Assembly (NCBI RefSeq): GCF_947502395.1
Contig: NZ_CANMZM010000003.1
Location: forward strand, 186,001-250,000
Length of the DNA stretch: 64,000 bases
Direction: 5' to 3'
DNA from: an uncultured Erythrobacter sp.
Lineage (GTDB): Bacteria; Pseudomonadota; Alphaproteobacteria; Sphingomonadales; Sphingomonadaceae
The notes below the pieces were generated by a model. The model saw nothing but the letters and a program-made list of their open reading frames with translations, was not told the origin of the DNA and made no database searches. The stretch's first letter is position 1. Each line of letters starts with the position of its first letter. The translations under genes were made by a program, and so were the position numbers. This document shows positions 1 through 8,260 of this stretch, piece after piece.

Positions 1-338
1 AGAAGTAGTGGCGAGAGCACTTGATGCGCAGAAAGCCCCGCCGCCTTCATCGCCACAACCTCGCTATTCTGGTTGAGCGTCACCAAGGTGATGAGCGTCG
101 CCAATAGCACGGAGTATGGTAGGAAGCGCGATATGAGCTGAGGCACGCGCAGACTTACATATTTCAGAATCTCGGCCTGCCCGTTGCCTTCAGGCGCGAG
201 GATATCACCCGTATTGCCCAGCAGATCGAGCGCCATCAACACCAGCACCAGCATAACCAGCACCGCCAGAATGCGCACAACGAACATCTTCGCCAGATAG
301 AGCGTCAACGAACGCGAAGGGAAAAAATCGAGTTGCAT
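1..338 (-). CDS. lptG: LPS export ABC transporter permease LptG (partial, N-terminal part)
   Basis: The gene runs off the left edge; about 112 N-terminal residues are visible. The start is the ATG at 338, giving a protein that begins MQLDFFPSRSLTLYLAKMF. A long hydrophobic stretch rich in Val/Leu follows, then NTGDILAPEGNG and a second hydrophobic segment containing LPYSVLLATLITL, which is the YjgP/YjgQ permease pattern. LptG pairs with LptF in the inner membrane, and with LptB it forms the LptB2FG ABC transporter that extracts lipopolysaccharide toward the outer membrane. It lies 18 bases downstream of lptF on the same strand, so co-transcription is very likely. Assignment as LptG rather than a second LptF follows from the gene order. 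Confidence 0.88.
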   Translation of the reverse strand, partial: MQLDFFPSRSLTLYLAKMFVVRILAVLVMLVLVLMALDLLGNTGDILAPEGNGQAEILKYVSLRVPQLISRFLPYSVLLATLITLVTLNQNSEVVAMKAAGLSAHQVLSPLL

Positions 339-356
339 GGGATGTGATGCTTGTTT

Positions 357-1616
357 CTATTCCGCCGGGGCCATTCGTGGATCCTCGGCTTCGGCCTGAT
401 GATCGGCGACAAGGGATTTGGGTTGCGGTCCAGCAAACAGTTTACCCAATTGCTTGCCGATCTTGTCGAAAACACGCTCGAGCGCCCCTAAGGCTTGTCC
501 GCCCGGCACATGAGCAGTGCGATGATACATCCACAAGATCAGCGCCCCAAAAAGGACGAAAGGTCCCCACAATGCGATGATCGGATCGATCCTGCCGAGT
601 GTGGCGATGTCTTCTCCATATTGGTTTATTTTGTGATAGGCGACGACCATGACAATCGAGGCAAACACTCCCAGCGCGCTGGTCGATCTCTTGGGTGGGA
701 TAGCAAGCGCCACCGCCAAAAGCGGCATCAACAGCATCATCACAATTTCGACCATGCGATAGTTGAAGCTTGCTTGTGTCGCATCGCGTTCAGCCTCGGT
801 GGCGTTCTCATCGGCCCAGCCGATGCTGAGCAGCTCGGGGAGAATATACTCCCTGCTTCCCTCGCCGCGGGCACGGAATTCTTCAATTGCGGGCAGATCG
901 ATCGGGAGATCGTGGCGTGAGAAGGACAGGACTCGAGGCGTTTCGCTGCCAGTGTCTTGGACGATGGTCCCTTCGGTGAGGCGCAGAATGATCGTGTCGG
1001 GATCATCGCTCGTCGCCATGAATGAGCCTTCGCGCGCGCTTATCGAGAGCACCTGATCCTGGCTGTTTGAGACGCGAGCGAAAATACCCATCAGGCGCTG
1101 GCCTTCGTCCTCGCTCTGCTCAATTCGCAGCGCCATGCGATCTGCCAAAGTAGTGAATTCGCCAACTTTGATCGAGGCACCGAGCGCCCCTGAACGCAGC
1201 TCATACTCCATCTGCTCATAATAATAGCGGCTGAGCGGCTGGATGTAGAAGACCAGCGCTACATTGACCGCCACAAGCACCACGGTAATCGCGTAGGGCA
1301 CGCGCAATAGTCGCCAATAGGAAAGTCCCACTGCGCGCATGGTGTCGAGCTCGGACGACGTTGCGAGCTTGCGGAAGGCAAAGAGCACGCCGAGCAAAAG
1401 GCCCAAGGGAATGGCGAGGCTGGCATATTCCGGGATCAGCGCGCCGAGCATTTTGAAGACCACTGCGATCGGCCCGCCTTCCACAGCGACAAAATCAAAC
1501 AGGCGCAGCATCTTGTCTAGCATCAGCAAGCTCGCTGCCAACGCGAACACACCAAGCATCGGCACGATCACGAGCCGAAAAATATAGCGGTCAATACTGG
1601 GAATGAAGTTCAGCAC
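357..1616 (-). CDS. lptF: LPS export ABC transporter permease LptF
   Basis: 419 residues, typical for the YjgP/YjgQ family. Two or three hydrophobic segments are visible in the first 125 residues (LVIVPMLGVFALAASLLML, LAIPLGLLLGVLFAFRKLA), then a soluble beta-jellyroll-like region at about 130-280, then C-terminal helices (MVEIVMMLLMPLLAVALAIP; WGPFVLFGALILWMYHR). The motif FRKLATSSELDTMRAVGLS is characteristic of LptF/G. The polar C-terminal tail is cytoplasmic and rich in acidic residues. The product is an inner-membrane subunit of the LptB2FG transporter and is expected to be essential. It is followed directly by lptG on the same strand. Confidence 0.92.
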   Translation of the reverse strand: MLNFIPSIDRYIFRLVIVPMLGVFALAASLLMLDKMLRLFDFVAVEGGPIAVVFKMLGALIPEYASLAIPLGLLLGVLFAFRKLATSSELDTMRAVGLSYWRLLRVPYAITVVLVAVNVALVFYIQPLSRYYYEQMEYELRSGALGASIKVGEFTTLADRMALRIEQSEDEGQRLMGIFARVSNSQDQVLSISAREGSFMATSDDPDTIILRLTEGTIVQDTGSETPRVLSFSRHDLPIDLPAIEEFRARGEGSREYILPELLSIGWADENATEAERDATQASFNYRMVEIVMMLLMPLLAVALAIPPKRSTSALGVFASIVMVVAYHKINQYGEDIATLGRIDPIIALWGPFVLFGALILWMYHRTAHVPGGQALGALERVFDKIGKQLGKLFAGPQPKSLVADHQAEAEDPRMAPAE

Positions 1617-1740
1617 ATTCGCTCTCGGGGCTCACCTGTCTTTGCTTAGGAGCTCATGAAGCGCCCTAGCGGCAAATTGCGCGCGCGTCATGCCCCCATT
1701 GCTCCGCGCTTCCACGCATATGTGGTGCCGGTCAAAGCAT

Positions 1741-2241
1741 TTACCAGAACTGACTGCCCGGAATGCCCTTAAACGGTCCTGCTTCATACTGGCTAATCCA
1801 ACCACCATAGAATTGCCCTGGCTGCGGGGTGATTTGTTCGCCATCAATCAGGCATTGGTCGAGCAGGTCAGGATAAAAAGCAACATAGCCGCGGATGTTC
1901 GCGAAGTTAGGCGTGGGCGAGGCGTAGCTCCATGCTCCAGCCGAAATTCTGTCACGGTCCACCACGATATCGTAATATCGCGCCTGCCCTTTCCACTCAC
2001 AAATAGTCCGGCGTGGGTTGGCACAAAGATGATCCATCGCAATGTCGGCTTGCGGGATGTAATAAGTGGGTGGGTGGCTCGTCTCGAGGGTTCTCCAGGC
2101 AGAGCTGCTATCGACCAGCTTGGCGCCTTCGTGGATGATTTGGACGCGGCGCTTTGTGGGTTCGCAAATTGCGGGACGAGGGTAGTCCCAAACACTTTCC
2201 TGCCCCGGTCCCACTGGGTCGGGTTTGGGATGACTGATCAT
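1741..2241 (-). CDS. DUF427 domain-containing protein
   Basis: 166 residues covered almost entirely by a DUF427 domain. Family-typical stretches are VWDYPRPA near the N-terminus, TYYIPQADI, CEWKGQARYYD in the middle, and YVAFYPDLLDQC toward the C-terminus. The start is the ATG at 2241, with an AGAGGGA Shine-Dalgarno-like sequence about 10 bases upstream. The biochemical role of DUF427 proteins is not established; they are small soluble proteins often found beside unrelated housekeeping genes. It lies 27 bases downstream of clpS on the same strand, so it may share a transcript. No signal peptide or membrane helix is visible. Confidence 0.85.
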   Translation of the reverse strand: MISHPKPDPVGPGQESVWDYPRPAICEPTKRRVQIIHEGAKLVDSSSAWRTLETSHPPTYYIPQADIAMDHLCANPRRTICEWKGQARYYDIVVDRDRISAGAWSYASPTPNFANIRGYVAFYPDLLDQCLIDGEQITPQPGQFYGGWISQYEAGPFKGIPGSQFW

Positions 2242-2268
2242 CTGCGTATTCCCTCTAAAGGCCTCAGG

Positions 2269-2682
2269 TCAGGCCTTTTCAAGAGTGCACTGAAGCGGGT
2301 GCTGATTTTGTCGCGCAAAGTCCATCACTTGATTGACCTTGGTTTCAGCCACCTCATACGGAAAGATCCCGCAAACACCGACACCCTTTTGATGGACATG
2401 CAACATGACACGTGTCGCCTGCTCGAGGTCCATTCCGAAGAATCGCTTCAACACCATCACCACGAATTCCATCGGCGTGTAGTCATCGTTGAGCATGAGC
2501 ACTTTGTACTGGCTCGGCCTCTTGGGCTTGGTGCGAGTTTGCGTGGCAACGCCAACCTGCGCATCGCCGTCATCCGTATCATCACCTCCGTCGGGCTTGT
2601 CCGTGTCTGCGCTAGACGCACCTCTGCAAATGAGGCTTTCAAGCGCGACGATGTCAGCAAGGTAAGGATCAACGGTGGACAT
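2269..2682 (-). CDS. clpS: ATP-dependent Clp protease adaptor ClpS
   Basis: The C-terminal 80 residues match ClpS closely: [20 protein letters not shown], then [20 protein letters not shown] and [20 protein letters not shown]. The [10 protein letters not shown] segment forms the pocket that binds N-degron residues. ClpS delivers N-end-rule substrates to ClpAP in the cytosol. The chosen ATG at 2682 gives an unusually long N-terminus of about 55 residues, acidic and low-complexity ([15 protein letters not shown]). A later non-ATG start is possible, although flexible N-terminal extensions are normal in this family. clpA is not in the window. Confidence 0.93.
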   Translation of the reverse strand: MSTVDPYLADIVALESLICRGASSADTDKPDGGDDTDDGDAQVGVATQTRTKPKRPSQYKVLMLNDDYTPMEFVVMVLKRFFGMDLEQATRVMLHVHQKGVGVCGIFPYEVAETKVNQVMDFARQNQHPLQCTLEKA

Positions 2683-2796
2683 GAACCCCCATTATGGGAT
2701 TCGTTTCCACCTGTGCAAGCCAAGACCGCACCGATGCAGCAGTTTCTCGCAGCAAAGTGGGGTCCGTTAATCGCAAATATCCAGCACAAATGAAAA

Positions 2797-2832
2797 GGGC
2801 CAGAAAGACCGGGGGGATGGTCTTTCTGGCCC
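2797..2832 (-). terminator. Rho-independent terminator downstream of the phasin gene
   Basis: This is a perfect 14-bp inverted repeat: GGGCCAGAAAGACC at 2797-2810 pairs with 2819-2832 around an 8-nt G-rich loop. On the minus strand the stem is followed by TTTT (plus-strand AAAA at 2793-2796). It lies about 80 bases past the phasin stop and just upstream of clpS on the same strand, so it should insulate clpS from the strong phasin promoter. Confidence 0.85.
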
Positions 2833-2913
2833 ATGCGCTTTCGCGCGCTTTCTTAAACCGGGTTGAAGAGAGAGAGGAGAGACCCGGCCTAGAAATCTGA
2901 TCGAAGGTTGCTG

Positions 2914-3657
2914 TTAAGCAGCCTTTGAAACCTTCTCAGCGGCAACGCTGACGCGGTTCGAGATCGGAGCAAATGCGTCATTGTAAAGCTTGACGATTGC
3001 TTCGGTGCGCTTCGAGCCAAAAGAAACGGCTGCGTCGAAGTTGCGGCGAGCGATTTCGCCCTGAAGTTCGAACAGCTCGGTTGGAGACTTGATCGCAGCG
3101 ACTTTCTTGGCATCTTCAGTGACGATTTCGAAAACGGTCTTGCCGGTTTCAACGTCTGACTTCACCATATCTTGTGCGCCAGTGAAAAGGATCTTGCCGC
3201 TTTCAACGACGGCTTCGACGTTGGCTTTGTTGAATTCGCCAGCTTCAGAAGCAAGCTCGGTTGCTTTGCCGTAAGCGCCCTTTACGCGGGTCTGCACGTC
3301 AGCGGCGAGTTCTTTAGCTTGTGCGGTGAAATCAGCTTTTTCTGCGGTTGCCATGATAGTGTCCTTGAGTTTTGAAACTGGGTTGATGTCGACCGCCTTT
3401 GCGGCTGCTTTAACTGGTACTCTCTTGGCTGGGGCTTTCTTCGCCGCAGCTTTCTTTGCCACTGGCTTTTTGGCCGAGGCTTTCTTGACTGGAGCCTTGC
3501 TCGCTGCGGCGGTTTTCTTTGCTGCAGTTGTGGCGGGCTTCTTTACTGTCTTTGCTTTGGCAGCGGGCTTTGCAGCCGGTGCTTTCTTAGCAGCAGCCTC
3601 GGCATAGGCCTTTTCAGCTGCGGCATCGATCTTCGATGTGTTACTGGCTTCAGCCAT
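2914..3657 (-). CDS. phaP: Phasin family protein with an N-terminal histone-like Lys/Ala/Pro tail
   Basis: 247 residues in two parts. Residues about 20-87 are a low-complexity tail of AKK/KKA/KPA units, strongly basic and resembling histone H1 or the C-terminus of Pseudomonas PhaF. Residues about 95-245 are an amphipathic helical phasin domain containing VESGKILFTGAQDM and PTELFELQGEIARRNFDAAV. Phasins coat polyhydroxyalkanoate granules; the basic tail suggests that this one also binds DNA and links granules to the nucleoid (inference). The gene lies downstream of phaC on the same strand but has its own promoter and putative PhaR operators. Confidence 0.9.
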   Translation of the reverse strand: MAEASNTSKIDAAAEKAYAEAAAKKAPAAKPAAKAKTVKKPATTAAKKTAAASKAPVKKASAKKPVAKKAAAKKAPAKRVPVKAAAKAVDINPVSKLKDTIMATAEKADFTAQAKELAADVQTRVKGAYGKATELASEAGEFNKANVEAVVESGKILFTGAQDMVKSDVETGKTVFEIVTEDAKKVAAIKSPTELFELQGEIARRNFDAAVSFGSKRTEAIVKLYNDAFAPISNRVSVAAEKVSKAA

Positions 3658-3674
3658 GACTTACTCCTGTTTGT

Positions 3675-3683
3675 TGCACTGCA
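3675..3683. promoter_or_regulatory. PhaR-type operator, proximal site
   Basis: The sequence TGCACTGCA fits the TGC-N3-GCA pattern reported for PhaR regulators of phasin genes. Read on the minus strand it sits within TTTTGTGCAGTGCA, immediately downstream of the -10 box, where bound repressor would block initiation. An equivalent site lies 48 bases away, at 3723-3731. The site pattern is visible; PhaR binding is inferred from the family. Confidence 0.55.
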
Positions 3684-3684
3684 C

Positions 3685-3712
3685 AAAATAGCGAGTGCAA
3701 GTGCGAAGTCAA
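3685..3712 (-). promoter_or_regulatory. Predicted sigma-70-type promoter of the phasin gene
   Basis: On the minus strand, TTGACT (3712-3707) and TATTTT (3690-3685) are separated by 16 bases and lie about 30-55 bases upstream of the phasin ATG. Two TGC-N3-GCA sites bracket the promoter, one just downstream of the -10 and one just upstream of the -35. Confidence 0.6.
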
Positions 3713-3722
3713 GGCCTTTTTG

Positions 3723-3731
3723 TGCAGCGCA
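3723..3731. promoter_or_regulatory. PhaR-type operator, distal site
   Basis: TGCAGCGCA sits within the larger near-palindrome TTTTTGTGCAGCGCACAAAAA (about 3717-3737), just upstream of the phasin -35 box. It shares the TTTTGTGCAG(T/C)GCA core with the proximal site. A repressor that is titrated off DNA by PHA granules is the known mode for PhaR; a phaR gene is not in this window. Confidence 0.55.
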
Positions 3732-3808
3732 CAAAAACCTGCAATAAGTTTTCAAAGCAATAGGTTAACCGGATTTCATGGAGGCTGCGGCAAAGATTCT
3801 TTGACCGC

Positions 3809-5782
3809 TCAACGCGATTTCACATATCCACCAGGGGCGTCTTCGATCACTTTATCGCCGCGCCCGCCAGGCTTGCGCTTACCCGTTGCCGTGACCTTCT
3901 TGCTGTCCTGGGTATCCAGCCATTCCAACCAATGCGGCCACCAGCTTCCTGGATACTCGGTTGCGCTTTCGATGAACTCAGAAAGCGAGCCTGCGTCCTT
4001 ATCGCCGAGCCAATACTGATATTTGCCGGCATCGGGGTGATTCACAACGCCAGCGATGTGGCCAGAGCCTGCCAGCAGAAACTCAAGCGGCCCTTTGAAA
4101 TGATCGGTTAGCCGCCACACACTTTCGGCCGGAGCAATATGATCCTCTCGCCCTGCTTGCACAAAGGTTGGTGTTTCCACCTTGGTGAGGTCAATTGGCG
4201 TTCCGTCTGCGTGCAGAGCGCCGGGCACCACTAGTTTATTGTCGCGATAAAGGTCACGCAGATAATCATTGTGCCATTTGGCAGGCAGATTGGTGACATC
4301 TCCATTCCAGTGCAGCAGGTCGAAAGCCGGGTAGTCGTCGCCCAAAAGGTAATTGTTGATCACATAATTCCAGATGAGATCCTTACCCCGAAGCGCATTA
4401 AAGGTGGCGGCGAGGTAGCGCCCGTCGAGATAACCATCGGGCGAAAGTTGACCGATCATCTCAAGCTGATCGTCACCAATAAAGTGCTTGAGCTCGCCGC
4501 TGCGCTCAAAATCGACCTGCGCCGTAAAGAAGGTTGCGCTCTTGACCTTCTCTGCTTGGTCTCGCTCGGCAAGCACTGCGAGGGTTGCTGCCAGCGTGGT
4601 CCCAGCGACACAATATCCAATTGTGTGAACACTCGGCACATTTAGCCGCTCACGGATGGTTTCGATTGCTTCGATTTGGCCTCGTATATAGTCGTCCCAC
4701 ACCACATCTTTCAGGCTCTCATCGGCGGATTTCCAGCTCACGACAAAGACAGTGATGCCTTGATCGACAGCCCATTTGATGAAGCTCTTTTTGGCCGTCA
4801 GGTCGAGAATGTAGAAGCGGTTGATCCAGGGCGGGAAGATCACCAGCGGCACATCGTACACCTCTTTGGTAGAGGGCGAATATTGAATGAGTTGATAGAG
4901 CGGGGTCTGAGCTACCACCTTGCCTGGCGTGGCCGCGAGGTTCTCACCGAGGGTAAATGCATTGGGATCGGTATGGGTGAGCTGCCCGCGTTCGAGATCT
5001 GCGATGAGATGACGAAGCCCTCTCACAAGGTTCTGTCCGCGGGTCTCCACTGTGCGTTTGAGTACCACAGGATTGGTGAGCAGGAAATTGCCTGGGCTCA
5101 TGGCCTCAGAAAGAGCGTTCACCGCGAATTTAAGCTGGACTTTCTTGTCGTCTTCGATGCCTTCCATATTGGAGGCAGCTTGCTGAAAATACTCCGTCAA
5201 CATAAGATAGGTCTGATGCAGCAGAGCGAATGCGGGGTTCTCGCTCCAGGCTTTATCTGCGAAGCGCCGATCCTTGCGGGGCAATTTGGAGGTCCCATCC
5301 GCACCAATGCTTCCGGTCACCGCTCCGGCAATTTCGCCCACGCCGCTCATCATTTGCGACGCGACGCTCTGCCAGAATTTCATGACATCGCCTGTCGCTT
5401 TCGCGCCCTTTTTTAGAATGTCCTCGGGTAGCGTTTTGACCATGCTCTGAGACACCAGGAGCCATTGTGCTGGATCGAGCAGATTTTTGCCTGAGGCACC
5501 TTTTGCAGCGACCTTGGTTGCCTGACCCATCACGAATGTGAACCACATCTGCTGCATCTCGGCGCTGGCCTTGGTCCATTCAGCCAGGTCTCCAAAATCA
5601 CTTGGCTCCATGCCCTCAGGAAGGCTTGCAATCGGCGTGGCCGTGCCTGGACTGTGTCCAGAGGTCACCTGTCCAAAAAGCGCGCGCATGGCCTCGCCCT
5701 GCTTCTCCATCAAAGAGTTAAGAGGGGCCATAGTGTCGAACGGGAAACCTGTCCCTGTTCCGTCTTTTTCTTTGTCAGCCAT
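3809..5782 (-). CDS. phaC: Class I poly(3-hydroxyalkanoate) polymerase PhaC
   Basis: 657 residues from the ATG at 5782; a TTG three codons upstream (5791) is an alternative start. The modified lipase box GYCVAG carries the catalytic Cys at about residue 391. The partner Asp (QAGREDHIAPAESVW) and His (AGSGHIAGVVNHP) follow in the expected order, and WINRFYILDL and FVVSWKSADES are conserved synthase segments. The enzyme polymerises 3-hydroxyacyl-CoA into PHA on granules in the cytosol. It is somewhat longer than many class I enzymes because of an N-terminal extension. The phasin gene lies 151 bases downstream on the same strand. phaA and phaB are not present here. Confidence 0.95.
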   Translation of the reverse strand: MADKEKDGTGTGFPFDTMAPLNSLMEKQGEAMRALFGQVTSGHSPGTATPIASLPEGMEPSDFGDLAEWTKASAEMQQMWFTFVMGQATKVAAKGASGKNLLDPAQWLLVSQSMVKTLPEDILKKGAKATGDVMKFWQSVASQMMSGVGEIAGAVTGSIGADGTSKLPRKDRRFADKAWSENPAFALLHQTYLMLTEYFQQAASNMEGIEDDKKVQLKFAVNALSEAMSPGNFLLTNPVVLKRTVETRGQNLVRGLRHLIADLERGQLTHTDPNAFTLGENLAATPGKVVAQTPLYQLIQYSPSTKEVYDVPLVIFPPWINRFYILDLTAKKSFIKWAVDQGITVFVVSWKSADESLKDVVWDDYIRGQIEAIETIRERLNVPSVHTIGYCVAGTTLAATLAVLAERDQAEKVKSATFFTAQVDFERSGELKHFIGDDQLEMIGQLSPDGYLDGRYLAATFNALRGKDLIWNYVINNYLLGDDYPAFDLLHWNGDVTNLPAKWHNDYLRDLYRDNKLVVPGALHADGTPIDLTKVETPTFVQAGREDHIAPAESVWRLTDHFKGPLEFLLAGSGHIAGVVNHPDAGKYQYWLGDKDAGSLSEFIESATEYPGSWWPHWLEWLDTQDSKKVTATGKRKPGGRGDKVIEDAPGGYVKSR

Positions 5783-5970
5783 TTTCGCCAATCCGTTTAT
5801 GATGGCCTTACCTTATTCTCCGATACTAGGATTTGCCACCCTGATAGCTCTATCTTGTGGCGGCTTTGCGAAAGCGCGATATATAGTGACTGAGGTCGGA
5901 TAGAATATTCGGCAAATTGGTAGCGGCTTTCACAGATTGAAGGCTGGATAAACCGCTCGGGCAGGAACTG

Positions 5971-7170
5971 ATGGACGAACAATTCTATCGAATGAAACGG
6001 CTTCCGCCGTATGTGATTGCCGAAGTCAATTCGATGCGTCACGCCGCGCGGCAGGCGGGCGAAGACATTATCGATTTGGGCATGGGCAATCCTGACCAGC
6101 CTCCTCCTCAGCATGTGATCGATAAGCTCTGTGAAGTCGCTGCAAAACCGGATGCGCATGGCTATTCGCAATCGAAAGGCATTCCTGGTTTAAGGCGAGC
6201 TCAGGCAAACTATTATGAGCGCCGTTTTGGGGTCGATCTTGATCCTGAGACAGAAGTTGTTGTGACGATGGGCTCCAAAGAGGGGCTCGGCAGTCTGGCA
6301 ACCGCGATCACTGCTCCTGGAGATGTGGTGCTTGCGCCCAACCCGTCTTATCCGATCCACACATTCGGCTTCATTATAGCAGGCGCTACAATTCGCGCGG
6401 TTCCAACGACACCGGACGAAGAATATTGGCGTTCGCTCGAAAGCGCGATGAATTTCACCGTTCCCCGGCCAAGTGTATTGGTTGTGAGCTATCCTTCCAA
6501 CCCGACATCAGAAGTGGTCGATCTGGCCTTCTATGAGCGGCTCGTTGCATGGGCGCGCGAGAATGAGGTTTGGGTCCTTTCCGATCTCGCTTATTCGGAG
6601 CTTTATTACGACGGCAATCCGACACCGTCGATCATGCAAGTGCCCGGCGCAAAAGATGTCGCAGTCGAATTTACCAGCATGAGCAAGACCTACTCCATGG
6701 CCGGTTGGCGAATGGGCTTTGCAGTGGGCAATAAGCAACTCATCGCGGCGCTCACGCGGGTGAAGTCGTACCTCGATTATGGCGCCTTCACACCAATCCA
6801 AGCGGCCGCTTGCGCTGCACTCAACGGGCCTCAAGATATCGTTGAATCGAATAGGCAGCTTTATCAAAAGCGCCGTGATGTCATGGTCGAAGCGTTTGGG
6901 CGTGCCGGTTGGGAGATTCCGCCACCACCAGCCTCCATGTTTGCTTGGGCTCCGCTTCCGCCAGCCCTCAAAGCGATGGGTAGCCTTGAGTTTTCAAAGC
7001 AATTGCTGATTGAGGCCAAAGTAGCTGTGGCGCCGGGAGTAGGTTACGGCGAAGAAGGGGAGGGCTTCGTGAGAATAGCAATGGTCGAAAACGAACAAAG
7101 GCTTCGTCAAGCTGCGAGAAATCTGAAAAGGTACCTTTCTTCAATGGGAGTTAACTCTCCTGTGGTTTGA
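5971..7170 (+). CDS. Class I/II PLP-dependent aminotransferase (LL-DAP aminotransferase / AlaC-like)
   Basis: 399 residues. The start ATG at 5971 has an AGGA Shine-Dalgarno sequence 7-10 bases upstream. Fold-type I features are the PLP-contacting DLAYSELYYDG segment, the Schiff-base Lys in SMSKTYSMAGWRMGF, and a C-terminal Arg region (GEGFVRIAMVENEQRLRQA). The sequence style matches proteins annotated as LL-diaminopimelate aminotransferase or alanine transaminase in alphaproteobacteria, where alanine/2-oxo acid transamination is the likelier role. It is transcribed divergently from phaC across a 188-base spacer. Its exact substrate cannot be read from the sequence. Confidence 0.88.
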   Translation: MDEQFYRMKRLPPYVIAEVNSMRHAARQAGEDIIDLGMGNPDQPPPQHVIDKLCEVAAKPDAHGYSQSKGIPGLRRAQANYYERRFGVDLDPETEVVVTMGSKEGLGSLATAITAPGDVVLAPNPSYPIHTFGFIIAGATIRAVPTTPDEEYWRSLESAMNFTVPRPSVLVVSYPSNPTSEVVDLAFYERLVAWARENEVWVLSDLAYSELYYDGNPTPSIMQVPGAKDVAVEFTSMSKTYSMAGWRMGFAVGNKQLIAALTRVKSYLDYGAFTPIQAAACAALNGPQDIVESNRQLYQKRRDVMVEAFGRAGWEIPPPPASMFAWAPLPPALKAMGSLEFSKQLLIEAKVAVAPGVGYGEEGEGFVRIAMVENEQRLRQAARNLKRYLSSMGVNSPVV

Positions 7171-7277
7171 TTTCTAAGGGGGGAATTGAATCAAACGCGC
7201 GCGGCGGTTTGTGTCGTTTTACAACTGGCCGGATCATGATGTAAGCCGGTGTTAACAGAACTAAGTAGGAGTGATCC

Positions 7278-7877
7278 ATGTCGTCGTATCAACTGCGGCC
7301 CCTTACCAAGAGGCAGCAGGCGGTAATTGAGCGAATTGATCGGCGTGCTCCGATAAAGGTGATCGCACGCGATCTGGGGGTCTCGGAAACACGGATCAAT
7401 CAGCACATCCGGGCCCTTAAGGATATCTATAAGGCTGAAAGCCTGGCGGATCTTGTCGAGGCTTATCGTGTCCATAAGATCGCTGATGAAGAAGCGCCAG
7501 AACCTGAAAAAAATGAATGGGATCAGAATCCAAAACCTGAAGAGCTGGCCTTAAGTGAATCTGTATACAGCAAAAATCAGGTCCCCGTTGGCACATTAAT
7601 GAGCGATCAATCTGGGCAGGACGACCCGGGCGAGCTCGTAATCCGCGATGTTTCTTCCATGGTCGACGAGGCGCCTTGGCTGCGCCCCGCCGAGCCGCAG
7701 GTTGTCCCCCGGGTGCTCGATGGTGATAATGCCATCTGGTTCCGCCTCGCGGCGATCATGGGGATCGCTTTTGGTGTACTTGCTGCTCTCGTACTCTCGG
7801 TTACAGCAGCAATTACAATAAGCGAGGTGCTAGATGGAAAGGCGGCCATCCCGGTTGACGAACAAGGCTATAGCTAA
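7278..7877 (+). CDS. LuxR-type HTH protein with a C-terminal membrane anchor
   Basis: 199 residues, start ATG at 7278 with AGGAG nine bases upstream. Residues about 8-65 form a GerE/LuxR-like helix-turn-helix (LTKRQQAVIERI...IKVIARDLGVSETRINQHI). A polar linker follows, then one hydrophobic helix near the C-terminus (LAAIMGIAFGVLAALVLSVT). There is no receiver or autoinducer domain. This suggests a membrane-tethered DNA-binding protein whose release or clustering could control transcription (inference). It heads a five-gene plus-strand cluster ending at 9631 that finishes with a second DNA-binding protein. The function is unknown. Confidence 0.8.
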   Translation: MSSYQLRPLTKRQQAVIERIDRRAPIKVIARDLGVSETRINQHIRALKDIYKAESLADLVEAYRVHKIADEEAPEPEKNEWDQNPKPEELALSESVYSKNQVPVGTLMSDQSGQDDPGELVIRDVSSMVDEAPWLRPAEPQVVPRVLDGDNAIWFRLAAIMGIAFGVLAALVLSVTAAITISEVLDGKAAIPVDEQGYS

Positions 7878-7905
7878 CGAGCAGCTATCGCTTACCGGAG
7901 ATCAA

Positions 7906-8247
7906 ATGATGACACACCGCATCCTCAGTGACGCGCAAAATCTAAAAAAACTAATTCGTGAGGCTGAAGCGCTCGCTGATGAGTCAATGATTGCCTTTGC
8001 ACGATTAAAGCAAGCTATGCTGTCCGCGCGCCAAAACCCTCAAGTCGAGGTGCATACCGGTCAAAGGGCGTTGATGAGGTTGAATCAGGCTGAAGATCAA
8101 GCCATCGCGATGTCGACAAACCTCCTGCGGGTGCATGACGAACTTAGCAAGGTAGCGGTTGAGACTATGGCTGACGACACAGTCAAAACACCGCCCTCCC
8201 CTATGGCAATAGACGACATCAAATCCGTCGAAAAAGCCGTGGGTTAA
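7906..8247 (+). CDS. Small hypothetical protein of the HTH-RadC cluster
   Basis: 113 residues from the ATG at 7906, which has GGAG nine bases upstream (CTTACCGGAGATCAA). An in-frame ATG at 7834 would overlap the preceding gene and lacks an obvious ribosome site. The protein is predicted mostly helical, rich in Ala/Glu/Lys (LKKLIREAEALADESMIAFA), with no membrane segment and no family I recognise. It lies 28 bases after the HTH gene and 13 bases before the membrane-protein gene, so it is probably in the same transcript. Confidence 0.7.
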   Translation: MMTHRILSDAQNLKKLIREAEALADESMIAFARLKQAMLSARQNPQVEVHTGQRALMRLNQAEDQAIAMSTNLLRVHDELSKVAVETMADDTVKTPPSPMAIDDIKSVEKAVG

Positions 8248-8260
8248 AGGGCGATATCCA

